Source: Thuidium tamariscinum
Lineage: Eukaryota; Streptophyta; Bryopsida; Hypnales; Thuidiaceae
DNA: 64,000 nucleotides
Assembly (NCBI GenBank): GCA_947034885.2
Contig: OX344752.2
Span: 28,152,386 to 28,216,385 of the forward strand
Direction of reading: 5' to 3'
In this document: positions 37,840 to 50,289 of the stretch, in pieces
Layout of the letters: each line of letters starts with the position of its first letter
Position numbering within the stretch: position 1 is the stretch's first letter
Translations under genes and position numbers: made by a program
The notes under the pieces: model-generated
What the model was told of the DNA's origin: nothing
What the model saw: the letters and a program-made list of their open reading frames with translations, nothing else
Database searches by the model: none

Positions 37840-39440
37840 CAAACTCGGGGTCCTTCCCCCCTCCTTGGAGAAATGAATGGTGGCCGCTGATGGTCACAGG
37901 GAAGGTGGCGCGTGGCACTCATCCAAGGACCCGGCAGTTACTTCTGGTCGTCGTCCTCATCGGTGCCTGATGTTCACGACGCAGGAGGCGGGACCAGGAG
38001 GGAAAAGAGCGAGGGAGGTAGGATCGTAGCGTGGGAGCGGCGGACGGAGCGTGCCAGGCGTCGGGCGCGGTGGATCTGTGGAGAGGTCGGGGAGGTCCGG
38101 AGGGCAGGGAGCGGACGGGGCGGACTGCCACGCTCGCGGATTGGTGATCGGAGCGGCGGACGGAGGCTAGCAGGCGTCGGGCGCGGAGGACCTGTGGAGA
38201 GGTCGGGGGCTTCAGATTGGTGATCGGAGCGCAGCGCAGGTGCTTCACCTCACAACGCAGGTGCTTCAAATGTTGAAATAATTTCTTTACTATGGCCTCC
38301 CTTAATCTGATTGCTTGAGTTTCCAAATTAATACCGATGCCATAGTCTGAGGTGCTGGAATCTACCACTGTAACAGCCCCAGACTGCTCCTCAGACCTCA
38401 GACTTCAGTATGTCCTCCCTTAATGTGATTGCTGCAGTTCCCAAATTAATAGGCCTATAATTGGTGATTCTTCCTGTCCTGTTGTCCTGGTTTTCGTGGA
38501 CGGGAGACAGGATCGACGCTAATTATAAAAATTCTGCAGTTTCCTTTTTCCATTTCCCGTTGAGCTGCTCACTGCTTTGTGGTAACCTGCTGAACAGGAG
38601 CCACCCCAGGAAGGACAGAAACTTTCTTCGCTGAGCCTTGTGCTTCGTCGCAGGAGGGAAGCGGGAGTGCTTCGTCGTCGGAGCGGCGGACGGACGGAGC
38701 GTCGGGCGCGGAGGATGTGTGGCCAGTTCGGGCACGGCCTGCTTGCATTTTGTTTTTGTTTTTGTAGGCTACTCTATCATGCGGCTTCAGATTGGTGACT
38801 GCGTCTAAACTCTTTTTTTTTCTTCTGATTTCACTTCTGCAATTTCATCTCTGAATTCCTGATTTCTCTCGGTGGACACATGATTCACATCAGTCAAAGA
38901 GCAACCTGGTGCTCTTGCAGTCTACTGGGCGCTTTGAAGTTATGAGGAAGTTATGAAAAAGGGTGAGTATGAGGAAGTGCTGAAGAGCAGAATTTCACTG
39001 TTTTATTCCGTTCTCCTTTAAAATCTTGTATGCGTTCATGGAAGACTGAGAACATATTCATTGAAAACAGAATCGGAATCACAGTCAGTCGTGCTTGAAC
39101 TTGATGGAGGCCCTGCTTCCGACGACGCTCATTTGTTGCTCTTGTTCATTCGGAATTACTGATTCCTCTTGTCATGGTTTTCGTGGTTCCGTCTTGAGGA
39201 CTGACTGTTTCCTTGAAGCCTAAATCCAGCTGCACTGGGATTTGCTGTCGTCGCTGTGCAGGGGTGACTCTCGGGTAGTTTGGATTTCGGGTCTGTCTCC
39301 CCCAACTCAAAGCGAGAGCAGAAGGCCCCAACGACGCCGTTCACTGTAGGTAGAGTAGTGCAGTGGGAGAGCCAGGTTCACTGTAGGAGGGCAGGTGTAG
39401 CTGGTTTTAAGAACTTTGATGACCTACCAGAAAGTGACAC
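37840..39440. other. GC-rich island with internal duplications, no convincing protein
   Basis: About 1.6 kb of markedly higher GC and CpG content in an AT-rich setting. A GGAGCGGCGGACGGA unit followed by GGCGTCGGGCGCGG recurs near 38034, 38151 and 38680. A CTCCCTTAAT.TGATTG unit with CCAAATTAATA recurs at 38296 and 38414. CTGGTTTTCGTGGA-like sequence recurs near 38488 and 39175. The longest frame (37912-38223, plus) is Arg/Gly-rich and looks like a composition effect. It could be a promoter-plus-noncoding transcript, a gene remnant or a retroelement fragment. Confidence 0.45.
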
Positions 39441-39959
39441 GTGTATTATTTTAAATAATTAATATATTTAATTGAAAAATCCCTTGTGAGTGACTATCCA
39501 CTCTCAGTACAACCTATGTACAATAGAAAAAATAGCAATTTTAAGTGTCTCTACATACTTTACTTAAATCTTGAATGTTAAAGGCCATTTTTTAGTTCAT
39601 TAGAGTTTGTTCTAACGAAACAAAAAATTCAAAATTTATTCAATTTCATCAAAAAAAATTTAAGAATGTAATCATACAAATTATTTTCTAAATATAGATT
39701 TAAACACACACTACATTGAGTGCCACAACTAACACCAAATATGCAATAAAAAGAAAGTATAAATGCACAACTTACTAATAAACCGATAAATTTCATTTCT
39801 TCTCTCACTCCTGCACTCTTAGATTCTCATTCGTAAAGTAAAAACCAGCTTGACTTCTTACATGCAGATTCTTAGTTTCTGACTTTAGAAAAATCATAAC
39901 ATTGCTAACCTTTCAATGTGCACAACCTAGGTAGAGGTATAATTCTCCTCTAGATACAT

Positions 39960-40450
39960 GTAGAGGGGAGGGCACTTATAAGATGAAGAATTTGATCAAC
40001 TAGCATGTCGGGTTGTTAGTGCTAACTCATCCCTTGGTCCATCCCCTTCCCCATATGGATTTCTACAATCAATTTCAAGATTCTTTTAGTAGTAGACTCC
40101 ACCTTCTATACAAGCAAAAGTCCCTCCTCTCCCCCTGAAGCTTGGTGTCAAGTCAAGGAATCTTATCCACATAAACACTCAAATCCTAAGCTTCTAGTGG
40201 GGTGGAGTTGGGGAGAAGGGGAAGGGGGGCATTTATAAGATGAAGAATTTGATCAACTAGCATGTTGGGTTGTTAGTACTAACTCATCCCTTGGTCCATC
40301 CCCTCCCCTATATGGATTTCTACAACTAATTTCAAGATTCTTTTGGTAGGGAGTCCCACCTTATATACAAGCAAAAGTCCCTTCTTCCCCCGCCAAGTTT
40401 GATGTCAAGTCAAGGAATTCTATCCACATGCATAAACATTCAAATTCTGA
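39960..40450 (+). repeat. Two-unit tandem duplication, about 259-bp period
   Basis: GAAGAATTTGATCAACTAGC through GTCAAGTCAAGGAAT occurs at about 39982-40158 and again at 40241-40410 with about 90 percent identity by eye. No coding content. Confidence 0.8.
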
Positions 40451-42125
40451 ACTAAATGAACTCTAAAATTTGATTAAAACTCATCCAAAACTAAGATGAA
40501 TTCCTATAGGAGTTTATTTAATGCTCTAATTGAACATGGGGTGGCCTTGATGCCACTCCATGAGACAAAATTCAAATTAGATATATTATGGGTCACATTA
40601 GAAAAGAAAACACAACCACATCACTTATGGATTAAAAGATTACCATAGGTGTAGGATAACTTTGCCCACTACCTAGACAAATAATTAATTAATTTGAAAA
40701 TTTAATGTTTTCTATTTGAAAAAGAGTATTTTAGAAATCAGTTATAATTTTGCCCTTTAACCTAGGTTGCCTATCCTATTACAACTACTCACTTCATGCA
40801 AGAGTTCCTTATATGGCTTTTGAAGCCATTTAATATGAGGAGGGTTTGAGAGAATAAACATTTATACAAATGAGGTAGTAGGAATCCATGTGGGATATAT
40901 ATATTAGGATTTGTAATAGCTCAATAACTCATAGTTAAATCAAAAGTAGGAATTGTGTTCAAAACAAAATTTTAGACTTCATAGTAGGATAACTTTTTAC
41001 AAAAAAACTCTAAACTAAGAGAAGCTAGGAAATCAAACTACCACGCAAACTACATCTCATCTCCAAAAGTTTCTTTGAGATTGAATCCTCCAATCAAAAG
41101 TTATAGAAAAAGTTTATTGAAGGGTTAGAAGGGACATTTTCATTGCCAAAATCAAACAATTAATCATCCTTTGAATTATTTTCATATTTATTTTTGAATA
41201 CTTGTAATCACAAATGAATTTTTTGATGTGAAAGTTATCTTGATTTGCCAACTTTTATGGGTTCAAAGTTTTTGAAAAAAAATATTCTATGATACTTAAA
41301 TGAGGTTTGAAATTTTATTTCATATACAATTCCCATGCTTTGACAATGAACAGTCAAACTCTCATTTTAAAATTATTCCATATTATTTGTAGGTTCATAA
41401 TGGACAATAAAAAATTTACTATAAAAATGATTTCTCCACCATTTATTAGTGTAGAATGTCAATGAAGTAATTCCTTTGCTTTGTCATCATAAATTTTCTT
41501 AATGATAGATGGTCAAATAATGGATTGGCATTTGACTCAAAGTTTCCTCAATGGATTTTGAGATTTTTCACTTATCTAAAGATTCAACTATTTCCTCCCA
41601 AATTCCCCCCAAAATTTGCCATTGAATTTTTGAATTAATTAAAGGCAAAGCTTCTATTTACCTATGGTATAATGCTTGATCAAGAGGTTGTTAGAATTGT
41701 GAATCTTTCAACCTACTTTTTACAAGTCAAATCTAAAATTGAAGTTATGAAAAGAAAATGAATTTAAAAGACAATACATGCACAAGTACAATCAATTTAC
41801 AACTTCTTAAAATCTACTCTACAACTTTCTCAAATGAATTTCCAATGTGATTTTTTCACTAAGATCCAATGTTTTTTAGGCTCATCTCTAAAAGACTCTT
41901 GATACTTTGAAAAAATGTTTGTAGTTGACATCCTTCAATAGAAACTAATAAACAAAATTTTCAAAATTGTATAGTTGAAGCTTAAAATAGATTCTAAAAA
42001 ATATTGAACTCAAAAAAAAAGATAAAATCAAAAATAGTACTTTGGTAAAATTCTATTGAGCTTCAAAGTTTGTTGACACCCAAATGCCTTGTAGTATATC
42101 TATTCCTTGAACTAATCCATACATA
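40450..42125. other. AT-rich intergenic DNA, no gene seen
   Basis: Only chance short frames, no clear repeat ends. Confidence 0.5.
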
Positions 42126-42600
42126 TGGTAGATGGACCATTACTAACCAATGTCCCATCAACAACTAATAGGATACTACATTTCCAACTAAGGTTGAAAC
42201 AAATTTCTATTTTTTCCTTGGAATGTATACTTTTGTATTTTTACAAGGTTTGGACCAATAATTTAATGACACTTAAGTGAGCAAGAAAGTAGGAAGTGTT
42301 TAATGCAATGGCTTGTCCATTGGTTCAAAAAGAAAAAAAGAAAAAGAAGTAGGAAGCAATGAGTGGGAAAATAATTCTTGAATGATTTGAATTAGATGAC
42401 TCTAAATGTTGGTCATGGATAAGCCCAACTTTTACCTTTCAATTCAAGAGATAAAATTACCAAATTTTTTGCAATCCCCATCATTTCTATCGCTTCACCT
42501 AAAAAAATATTTCCTGAGAAAATATTTTCTTTACCTTACACTACCTTAGATCATGTCCAAATGTTCTTATTTTATTGTTTTTTAGTCCCTCTACCAAACC
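42125..42600 (-). repeat. Diverged member of the 400-bp MITE family
   Basis: Same internal landmarks as 4205-4615 (TTTGGACCAATAA, GAGCAAGAAAGTAGGAAG, CAATCCCCATCATTTCTATC). A short local duplication around 42280-42350 repeats AAGTAGGAAG across an A-rich stretch. Confidence 0.5.
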
Positions 42601-42639
42601 ACAACAGATCGGTTCCAAATCTCTTCAATGAAATCAATC

Positions 42640-43205
42640 CATCAATTCTCACACCAAAAAAAAGAAGCGGTGAAACAATACTGAAAAATCTCACAAAAAA
42701 ACTTATCCCTTCATAACTTCTGCATACGGCATCCAATTAACACATTCTCAGGTATCAAGGAATCCTCTTTCCCTCCCCCAGCAAGAACGTCAATAAACAT
42801 TTGACCAACCAATTCATTACATACGAATCCAATGCTCATCAGCAAAAGTGGCAACTTCGGGTTTCACTATCTGAAAACCTCCAACACATTCCGTGGTGCA
42901 CATGAATCCTCTTTCATCCACCAACAAGCCCATCAACAAACAATTTGGCCAGTCTCATCAGTCCGCAGTTGACACTAATATAATAAGCTGTCCCTTGAAT
43001 GATTTATTACAAACATTCAATCCATTCCCTTCACACCAAGGGAGGAAGCGAAGAAAAGATTCTAAAAAACCCACCAATAAAACTTGACCTTTCATAACTT
43101 CTCCATACAGTACCCAACTACTACATTCTCCGGTGCACTGGAATCCTCTTTCCTTCACCTACAAGACAAGACCATCAATCAATTATAATCAATTCAACAA
43201 GTTCC
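42640..43205. repeat. Diverged tandem duplication downstream of the F-box gene
   Basis: About 180 bp around 42640-42830 reappear near 43030-43205, marked by TTCATAACTTCTGCATACGG versus TTCATAACTTCTCCATACAG and by GGAATCCTCTTTCC. A partial third copy of the latter half is near 42880-42930. The region adjoins the F-box stop codon and may be its 3' UTR. No protein is convincing here. Confidence 0.55.
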
Positions 43206-43245
43206 ATTAGCATCTCAATTGAAACGAATCAGCCGTGTGAATACC

Positions 43246-46236
43246 TCAGCTCTGGAACCCATAAACAGGAGGTGCACAAGCGTTTCGGCACAAGCGTCGC
43301 CTCTCCGAGTTTGTAAACTTATGGCACTGCAAGTCAGAAGCAATAAAAGCAGGATTGTCAGGGCGGGTGATGTAGATCCCGTAGAAATTCTCCAGAACCC
43401 AGCGCCCGTCCTTCTCTCGCCGAGGAGCCAGCGGAGGCCAGTGGTTGATCCGCACCCCAAGCAGCTCAGAGCCCGGAATAGAGTTGTTGTCGTTGTTGTT
43501 GTCTTCCAGGCGGACAAACTTCCACACACAAGCATGGCCGCCCCAGATGGGATCGCCCGGGTCGGCATTCAGGCTCCCGTCGCAGCAAAAATACCTGGGA
43601 ACACGGGATGCAAACGATGACAACAGGACGACTACAGTTATTGGGATTCGATTGCATTCTTATAATCAATAAGCAAACTGGATCAATTAGATACTAAATG
43701 TTTGCACTGCGCAAGTGTGGTTGGGTTGCTCATTAATGCCAATTCCTGCTAACTCACAACAGAATTTTAAAGGTGCGTGACTCCCTAATATTGGACTAAT
43801 AAACTAACTGCGTCTATACTAATGGTTTGGAGTCAAAGCTGCGTGCACCAACCAAGTGGCTAACTTCAAAGCTTAACTCCCCGTTAGTTAGGTTAGCTTC
43901 CTCCCAGTTAATAAGGTTATTCTTGGTTCTTGCTTACCAATTGGTGCTACTTGATTTGATTCATGCTGCAAGTAAGGATACGTGAGATCAAAAGTGGGCA
44001 TAATGGTGCTGCTGGGCTCCCAAGGGATGGAATGATGATTCATAAATTTTCCATGTATTGAATGAGGTGAGTGTTAGAAACGGTGCTCAGAACATAAACA
44101 CTCATTCTTAAACCCCGAGAATAAGAAGCACCGTGCTACTCACTTCAAGAAGCTCATGCAACGTGAAACTATGCAAGCTCAAGAAAAAATGCAACGTAGT
44201 TCATTCCTGGTCATTTCAATTCGTCTTTGCTACAAAAATCACTTGATAACCCTCCAAAATGGGCTAAGAGCTCAAAAGTGACGATGCCTGCACCCTCTAG
44301 CATAACATTCTTGAATAAGAAGGCAGGGGGGTCCTTCTACAGCAGCACTGTAACAAGAAAATATTCGTGTTGCAGATGCATACGATACATGGGCAAGCTT
44401 GCATTCAAGATGCTCTACGGTGAAAGGAGCCTTGATTCATGGAAAGCAAAGGGTCCCTTGCCTTCAAGTTAAAGACTGATATGAGATTGAAACCAAGGAG
44501 CATGGATCCCTCACCTGTTGAGTCCGGGTTTTCCTACTTGCGTGGGGTCGAAGGCCAGCCAATATGGTCCGCACGACGACTTCAACCGCAACTCCCACGT
44601 CCTGCGGCACATCTCCCCCGCCACGAGCGCTTTCTGCCGGGACTCCATCATGACGATGGTGTACAGCAGGTGCTGCTTCCAAGAACTCGTGCTCCAGTCT
44701 CCTTTATCCATGAGGCACAACGGCAGGTGCGCTCGCTGCGTCAAGAGGGCAGCCAGCAAAGGCTGCCAAAGGCTGTCCGCCAGGGCGAACAGTCGCCACC
44801 GCGTGCTCACGGCTGTGCTTCGTGCCAAGCTGCGTGAATCCAGGCGGGGCAGGATGTGCGCCTTGAACAAGTCCACTCCCACCATGTCCAAGAGATCGTC
44901 ACAAACACCCGCAGCCTCGTACCTGCAATTTGGATTGTCCTCTTCCTTGCAATTTGATTTTTCCTCGGCCTTGTGATTTGTTGCCCCTTCGTCCTTGCAA
45001 TTCGTATTATCCCCGTCTTTGCAATTTGTTTCATCATTGTCCTTGCAATTTATTTCCGAGCACACAGTCAAGGTAGGTGTGCTCCCCAGTATTACCTTGT
45101 TCTCCCTATTCCGGGCTTGTTCCCCCTCTTCACCAATGCTGGTCAACTTGCAAACTCCGATAGACTCCGCGATGACTTTCTCGCAGTGCTGTTGCAAGCT
45201 CTCGGTGGCAACTTCTCGACCCCGTTTGCGTCCTGCAGCTGTTTACAGATTTTGGTAGGTTTGTCAGTGTGAGCAATTTGGGCAACGTAGTTTGAAGTTT
45301 CTACAAGGGTCGTGGATTTTTCAGATGGGCTGAGAATCATGCGAGGCTTGATTTGAAAGAAAAAAGGTTGTGAGCCTCAAATAGTGAACTGTGACTCCCT
45401 CTGATCAGCACAATTTTTCTAGATGGACTGTCCATACTGCAATACTGTTGATCAGCTAAACCACCAGGCTGTTGCTGTGTGAGCGTGAGAGTTGTTATCC
45501 GGGAGAAAAGGCAATTTGGACAATGCGATTTCAAGTCTCTACCAGAGCTCTAGAATTTTCAAACGAGATTCTGGGGCTCAGTATTTAGAATCGTGCAGGG
45601 CCAGATTTGGAAACAAACAAAAGAGGCGAGAGGTTAAAAGCATGAACTGTGTTGCCCCTAATCAATGCAATTCTACGAAAGCTAGACTAAGCAGTAAGAG
45701 ATAAAAGATGCCATTTCAGACCATAATGGGCCAGCTTACAAGCTCCGCCTGGCTCTGAGATCGCTCTCTCACTCTGCTGTTGCCAGCGCTCGGCAGCGAA
45801 TTCTCGTCCCTGTTTCCATCCTGCAGCTGCTGAAAGATTTCACACGGGTGTCAGAGTGGGAGGCTTGTCTCCGACAATAGAGGCAATTTAGGCAACATAA
45901 CTTCAAGTTTTCTACGAGGGGCCCAGTACTATCAGACAAGATTCTGAGGCTCAAAATAAGGCGATGCCAAGTTCAAAAACGTACAAACGAAACAGTCACA
46001 GAGCTAAAAGCGTGAATCTGCTACACTGTAGATAGCCTAACCCCTCTCCCAACTCCCCAAACCCACTTCTAAACAAAATTCTGAACCGCTACACCACCAG
46101 ATCTGCAAACAGAGCGGGTACATCGACATTCCTCCGAAAAAGGCTAAAAATTCTGCAGCAAGAGATAGATACCATTTGAGATGGAGATGATGATTGAATT
46201 ACCGGGCGCCGAATCTGTCGACAGCACTGGCATCAT
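43246..46236 (-). CDS. F-box protein, predicted 4 exons, with duplicated 5' exon
   Basis: Probable substrate adaptor of an SCF ubiquitin ligase. The two 3' exons are well supported: 45238-44515 and 43594-43246, joined in frame at AACAG/GTGAGG and TTCCCAG/GTATTT. They encode an F-box (VDLFKAHILPRLDSRSLARS through LADSLWQPL) and a C-terminal region (MCRRTWELRLKS, RYFCCDG, WKFVRLED, INHWPPL, GRWVLENFYGI) like that of plant F-box proteins of the WELRF/INHxPP type. Upstream of the F-box is a low-complexity stretch of six 8-residue NCK[DE] repeats. The 5' end is less certain: exons 45829-45740 and 46236-46203 fit the phase (both junctions phase 1), give a start at an ATG pair and a total of 398 residues, but have no family support. 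The target protein is unknown. Confidence 0.65.
44924..45067 (-). repeat. Coding 24-bp tandem repeat (six units) in the F-box gene
   Basis: Six consecutive 24-bp units, each beginning TGCAATT or a close variant on the plus strand, encode octapeptides of the form xNCK[DE]x[DE]x on the minus strand, just N-terminal to the F-box. The unit length is a multiple of three, so copy-number change would not break the frame. The encoded segment is hydrophilic and likely unstructured. Confidence 0.85.
45138..46010 (-). repeat. Intragenic tandem duplication in the 5' part of the F-box gene
   Basis: The segment 45138-45400 recurs about 600 bp away (45730-46010). It covers a coding stretch (45139-45238 and 45740-45829) plus the adjoining intron piece with the motif GGCAATTTGGGCAAC. 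A third copy of only the intron piece lies at about 45500-45650. In the gene's reading frame both coding copies give the same pattern: AAGxKxGRE, then A-E--QQ, then E--I-E--G-CK. The copies have diverged, so the duplication is not recent. Confidence 0.65.
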
Positions 46237-47369
46237 CGTTGTTGCCCAGCTGTCTAAGGAATCGGCTGATCCTGCAAGGCACTCTGTATACGCATACCTG
46301 ACAAATTGATACCAGAAACCCGTGCCCGGTATATATGAGTTTGTGAGGACTTAAAATGTCTAAACTGATGCCTACGAGCACGTTGCGGGTTAATCCTAAC
46401 CTTGCTAACCTTCAAGCACGTTGGACACACAAATCCTCGCAAAACATCCAGAATCTGTGAACGTTGGCGTGCGGACCGAATAAACCCAAACGCCAAGGCA
46501 AGAGTGTGGATTGAGGTAGCAGAAGAGTCGCGGTTCCATGTATCCCTCGAAGCTGAAGCGCCGATCATCAAGGCCCTCTCCAGCAACTTGCAAACCCCGG
46601 CCTCAAGTGAGCAGCGACGCACTTAGATCATGGGCTTGCTGCAACAGACAAAGTCTTATCAATAGTCATCGACCATCTCCAGTTTGTGCTGTTTTCTGTT
46701 GGCAGAGCAGATGCCCAGAAACACTACTGTAGAAGCTTACTAAAACTGTACTCCATTGTGGAATCAAGCAAGCTTTTCGGGTCAATGCCGTGATTTGGCC
46801 GTGATTTGGCAGCACAAGCTAAAGCACTTTTGCTGTGCTCAGTAACAACTGAAAGTCCACTCCATGAGTCAGTGGAACTGTGGAACTCGCAATGGATTCC
46901 CACTTGTTTTAAGAAAAAGAAAAACAGAAAGAAAGAACTATAGGACTCGTTTCCGTAGGCTCTGGCATGGAGATAAGTTCTTTGAAATCTAAAAGTATGG
47001 TACTGGATTTGGAAGCAACTACAGAAAGACAAGATGAAAAGTACGTTTCACCAGCCAATAACCTTGCATTTGGTACAATACTGCACTACTGCAGCGCTTT
47101 CCGAGACTTGCGGCTCTACTTTTTATCTGCGTTTCTGCGCTGAAGAAGGTGGACCCGGAAGCTTCTTTCTTTTCTGTCGGCCTGTAGTGATCGCGTCCAC
47201 AATGGATTTTCGAGGCATCAACAAAACTCAAAACTGTCTCTCTACGAGGCAGCGAGGGCAGGCAATTCTAAGAGAACGTAACCCTAAAATTGATGCTTCC
47301 TCAGAGCCATTCTATAACAGGGGCGACTAATATTGTCCGACAGGGGTCCTACGAATGACAATTATTCAC

Positions 47370-47665
47370 AATTCAAACTGGATGATTTTCATCCGTATTC
47401 TCCGTCCTTGGGTGCAGTTTTGCAGGTACATCCTCGTGCTGGGTACATGCACAGTTGGGGGGGAGGGGGGCATACCTTGCTTTTGAGCTACATTCTCGAA
47501 TCTTCAAGAATGCAATTGGAAGTCCTGTAAACGACAATGGATGATTTTCATCCGTGTATTTTTATGAAGTTTTGCAGATACATCGACACATTAGGTACAT
47601 GCACATTTGGGGGGGCATACCTTGCTTTGGGCTATATTCCTGGATCTTCAACAATGTTGTTAGGG
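47370..47665 (+). repeat. Two-unit tandem duplication with G runs
   Basis: TGGATGATTTTCATCCGT begins units near 47379 and 47539. Both continue with a TTTTGCAG..ACATC piece, GGTACATGCACA, a G run of six to seven, and CATACCTTGCTTT. The GATGATTTTCATC core is itself a small inverted repeat. Confidence 0.7.
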
Positions 47666-48709
47666 AACCTATATATTGTTGTATAATGATATGCCTTTTG
47701 GCCAAGAAAAGACTTCGTATTTGCTAAATTATTATCTGTCAAACTTGCTCCGTCTTGGCTACAGTATTTTGCAACAAATTAGGCAAGAAAACAGAGAACA
47801 CCAAGATGAATGCAATCATCCTCTTCGTAGTCACAGGTTTGAAAACTACCTCATAGAGTTCACATATTATAAGGAAATATTAGAGTTAGCCATAAAGGAA
47901 ACCAGGGTTTGAAATCAGGGTATCATATGGAGGTATAACTAAGAATAGTAGAAAAGAAACACAGCACCAAACTCCTTTCCATCTCAATTTTGGTGCTTCA
48001 AGGAATTTGGTCCTGTGTTTTTCCAAACTCCACCTTTTCGTCTGGCATTCCACCTACTTTATGATTAACTCTATTTAATATGAAATCCCAATGAATACTT
48101 TTAGAATTTCAAGCTTGTTGCATACATCTTTTAAGAATGATTAACCCCTAATTGTCAAGATTCATCTTAAAGATTGACAATTTCAAAAAAATCATCACAA
48201 AGAAGAATATTTTGGAATTGAAATGCAAATTAAAGTTAGAAAGGTTAAGCTTTAGCTTCTATCTATAGAGTTAGATTCACCAATGCTATCACCAATATTT
48301 TTCTATAAATATTGAAAAGGGAAAATTCTAAAGTCATTCTAAATTCAATTACAAGCAAAATATTGTCATATTTTCACTAAATTTTGTTGGAATGGATTTG
48401 AAATGAGGTTCTTTTGACATGGTGATTTTTTGGAATTTTTGTGTTCTCCGCTTCTATGATCTCATTCTTGCAATTCAAGGTTTTGAACTAGAGTCAATTC
48501 CATTTTGGCTTAGTCAACCACTTGACAAACTTCCACATTTGTAATTTTAAGAAACTATGTAGTCTAGTAACACCAAATCCAACCCTTTGGATAGGACAAC
48601 AACTTCATAAGGTATCTCTCAAAATTAGGATGATTTTCATCTAAGCTGTAATGAGAAAGAAGTCTAATTTTCAATAGGTACATTGTTCACAAATTGGACA
48701 TCAAAGCGC

Positions 48710-49570
48710 TTCAAGGTTAATCCCTAAGTGCTCAAAGGACGAAAAGTGTCTTCATATTGTAAAGTCCTATAACTTTTGCATTTGATGCCCAAATTCAATA
48801 AAACTTTTAGTTTGTGTGGTAAAAGTTTTAGATCAATACAAGAGGTAATAATTTTTTGGGAGCCAATTGAAGTTCACAAGCTCAATTTGAGTTCACCAAA
48901 TTGTAGTTGATGGTTGCAACTTTAGAGGCTTGTATTTCCTTCATCCAATGTTTGTTTCCAATAAAATTTATTGTGTTACGTTTCTCTAAAAGTCTAGTCA
49001 TTAGATGAAATTTAAGGCCTCCAAATGGCTGTTTCAAGTCTATTTCCAAAATTGTCCTAAAAACTATTAGCTGTTGTTAGGCCAACAATTTTCTTAAAGT
49101 TTTTTTTGGATCTTGAAATGTAAAAAAAAGTCCAAAAAATAAATTAAAAAATAAATAACATTAATGATGTAGTAGATTCTCGACCACCAAAGATTCCTAC
49201 GTTTCTGCATTCCCGCGGCAATTTCTATATTCCTATAGTCTAGGAACTCGCAATCTTTCAAAGGCCTCAAATTTCATCTAATGTATTGTAGTCAAATTTT
49301 CATGGCAATCTAAGTTGTTTTGAATGCTTGGAAGAAATTTGAAGTTCAAAAACCACACATTTTTGGATTACAATGAACTTTGCCAACTTGTTTCTTTTTC
49401 ATACAGTGTCTGTTTCCAATCATTTAAAAAAAATTGGGCATACTAGTCTAGTTTGCATGTCTAAATTTTCATATCAATCCAAGAATTTATAAGTGACAAA
49501 GAAGCATTTTAATTAGTGGAAGGAGGTTTAGCCCTAAGTGTGTTTTTTGCAACTATTTTTTTATTTTTCA
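48710..49570 (+). repeat. Dispersed repeat family member carrying a nested MITE
   Basis: Begins near 48714 with GGTTAATCCCTAAG and follows 2880-3450 in order. It is interrupted by a TA-flanked element at 49004-49278. Confidence 0.5.
49004..49278. mobile_element. About 270-bp TA-flanked MITE, copy 1
   Basis: Ends GATGAAATTTAAGGCCT and, inverted, GATGAAATTTGAGGCCT, with TA on both sides. Nested in the 48710-49570 repeat. Confidence 0.7.
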
Positions 49571-50025
49571 AAGCTATTTTGTAGACACAACGAGTCAATT
49601 GAATCATATTTTTTTCAACAATGTGTTTGTATGTTGGTTTAGAATTACTATGTAGTTTGAAGGTTTTTCATTTGAGTAGGTTTAGAAATCAAATTTGACC
49701 TTCAATTTTGTTTCTACAAAAATTTCAACATCCTTTTCCAACACTAAAACATTATAATTTCTAAATCTATGAGACCAAATGACTTTGAATTTGATATGAG
49801 TCATCTACAACATGTGCACTACAAGATTGTACAATTGAGATTTGCATACGTTAATGACAATTACACCTATAACACTTCAAAAAACAATTGCATTTTTAAC
49901 CCTTAAAAGGCCTTGACCATGGTCTCACCAGCAACACTCACTATCTAGAGATAAATAAATACAGAATTATCCTAACCCAAAATATACCCTGTCCACTTTC
50001 TATAACCTAGAGGATTGACACATTA

Positions 50026-50288
50026 GAAGAGATTTCAGGGTTGCGGAAGAATGTGAGTTCTTGAACTACAAGAATGCAGAAACTACTATAGGAATAGGAA
50101 TCTAATGTGGTCAAGAGAGTGCCATGTCATTGATTTTTTTAAATTGGACTTCTTTTCACATTTTAGTATCCCAATTTTTTTTTTAATTATTTATTTTTAG
50201 TCAACAATAGGCCTAACAACAGCTAGTAGTTCAAGAACAATTTTAGAAACAAGGCTAAAACGAGTTTCTTTTGCCCTCAAATCCCTTC
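50026..50288. mobile_element. About 270-bp TA-flanked MITE, copy 2
   Basis: Ends GAAGAGATTTCAGGG and, inverted, GAAGGGATTTGAGGG, with TA flanks. Its interior is the reverse strand of copy 1 (AGGCCTAACAACAGCTAGTAG). Confidence 0.65.
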
Positions 50289-50289
50289 T

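Noticed and set aside
37912..38368. Arg/Gly-rich and Arg/Ser/Pro-rich frames in the GC island
   Set aside because: High GC lowers stop frequency. The products are low-complexity, occur on both strands and match no family.
44518..45272. Plus-strand frames of 152, 132 and 99 residues
   Set aside because: They are antisense shadows of the F-box exon; the 24-bp repeat keeps several frames open.
46254..46622. 122-residue minus-strand frame upstream of the F-box gene containing GVCKLLERAL
   Set aside because: The short GVCKL resemblance to the duplicated exon is suggestive, but the frame does not join the predicted exons and may be 5' UTR.
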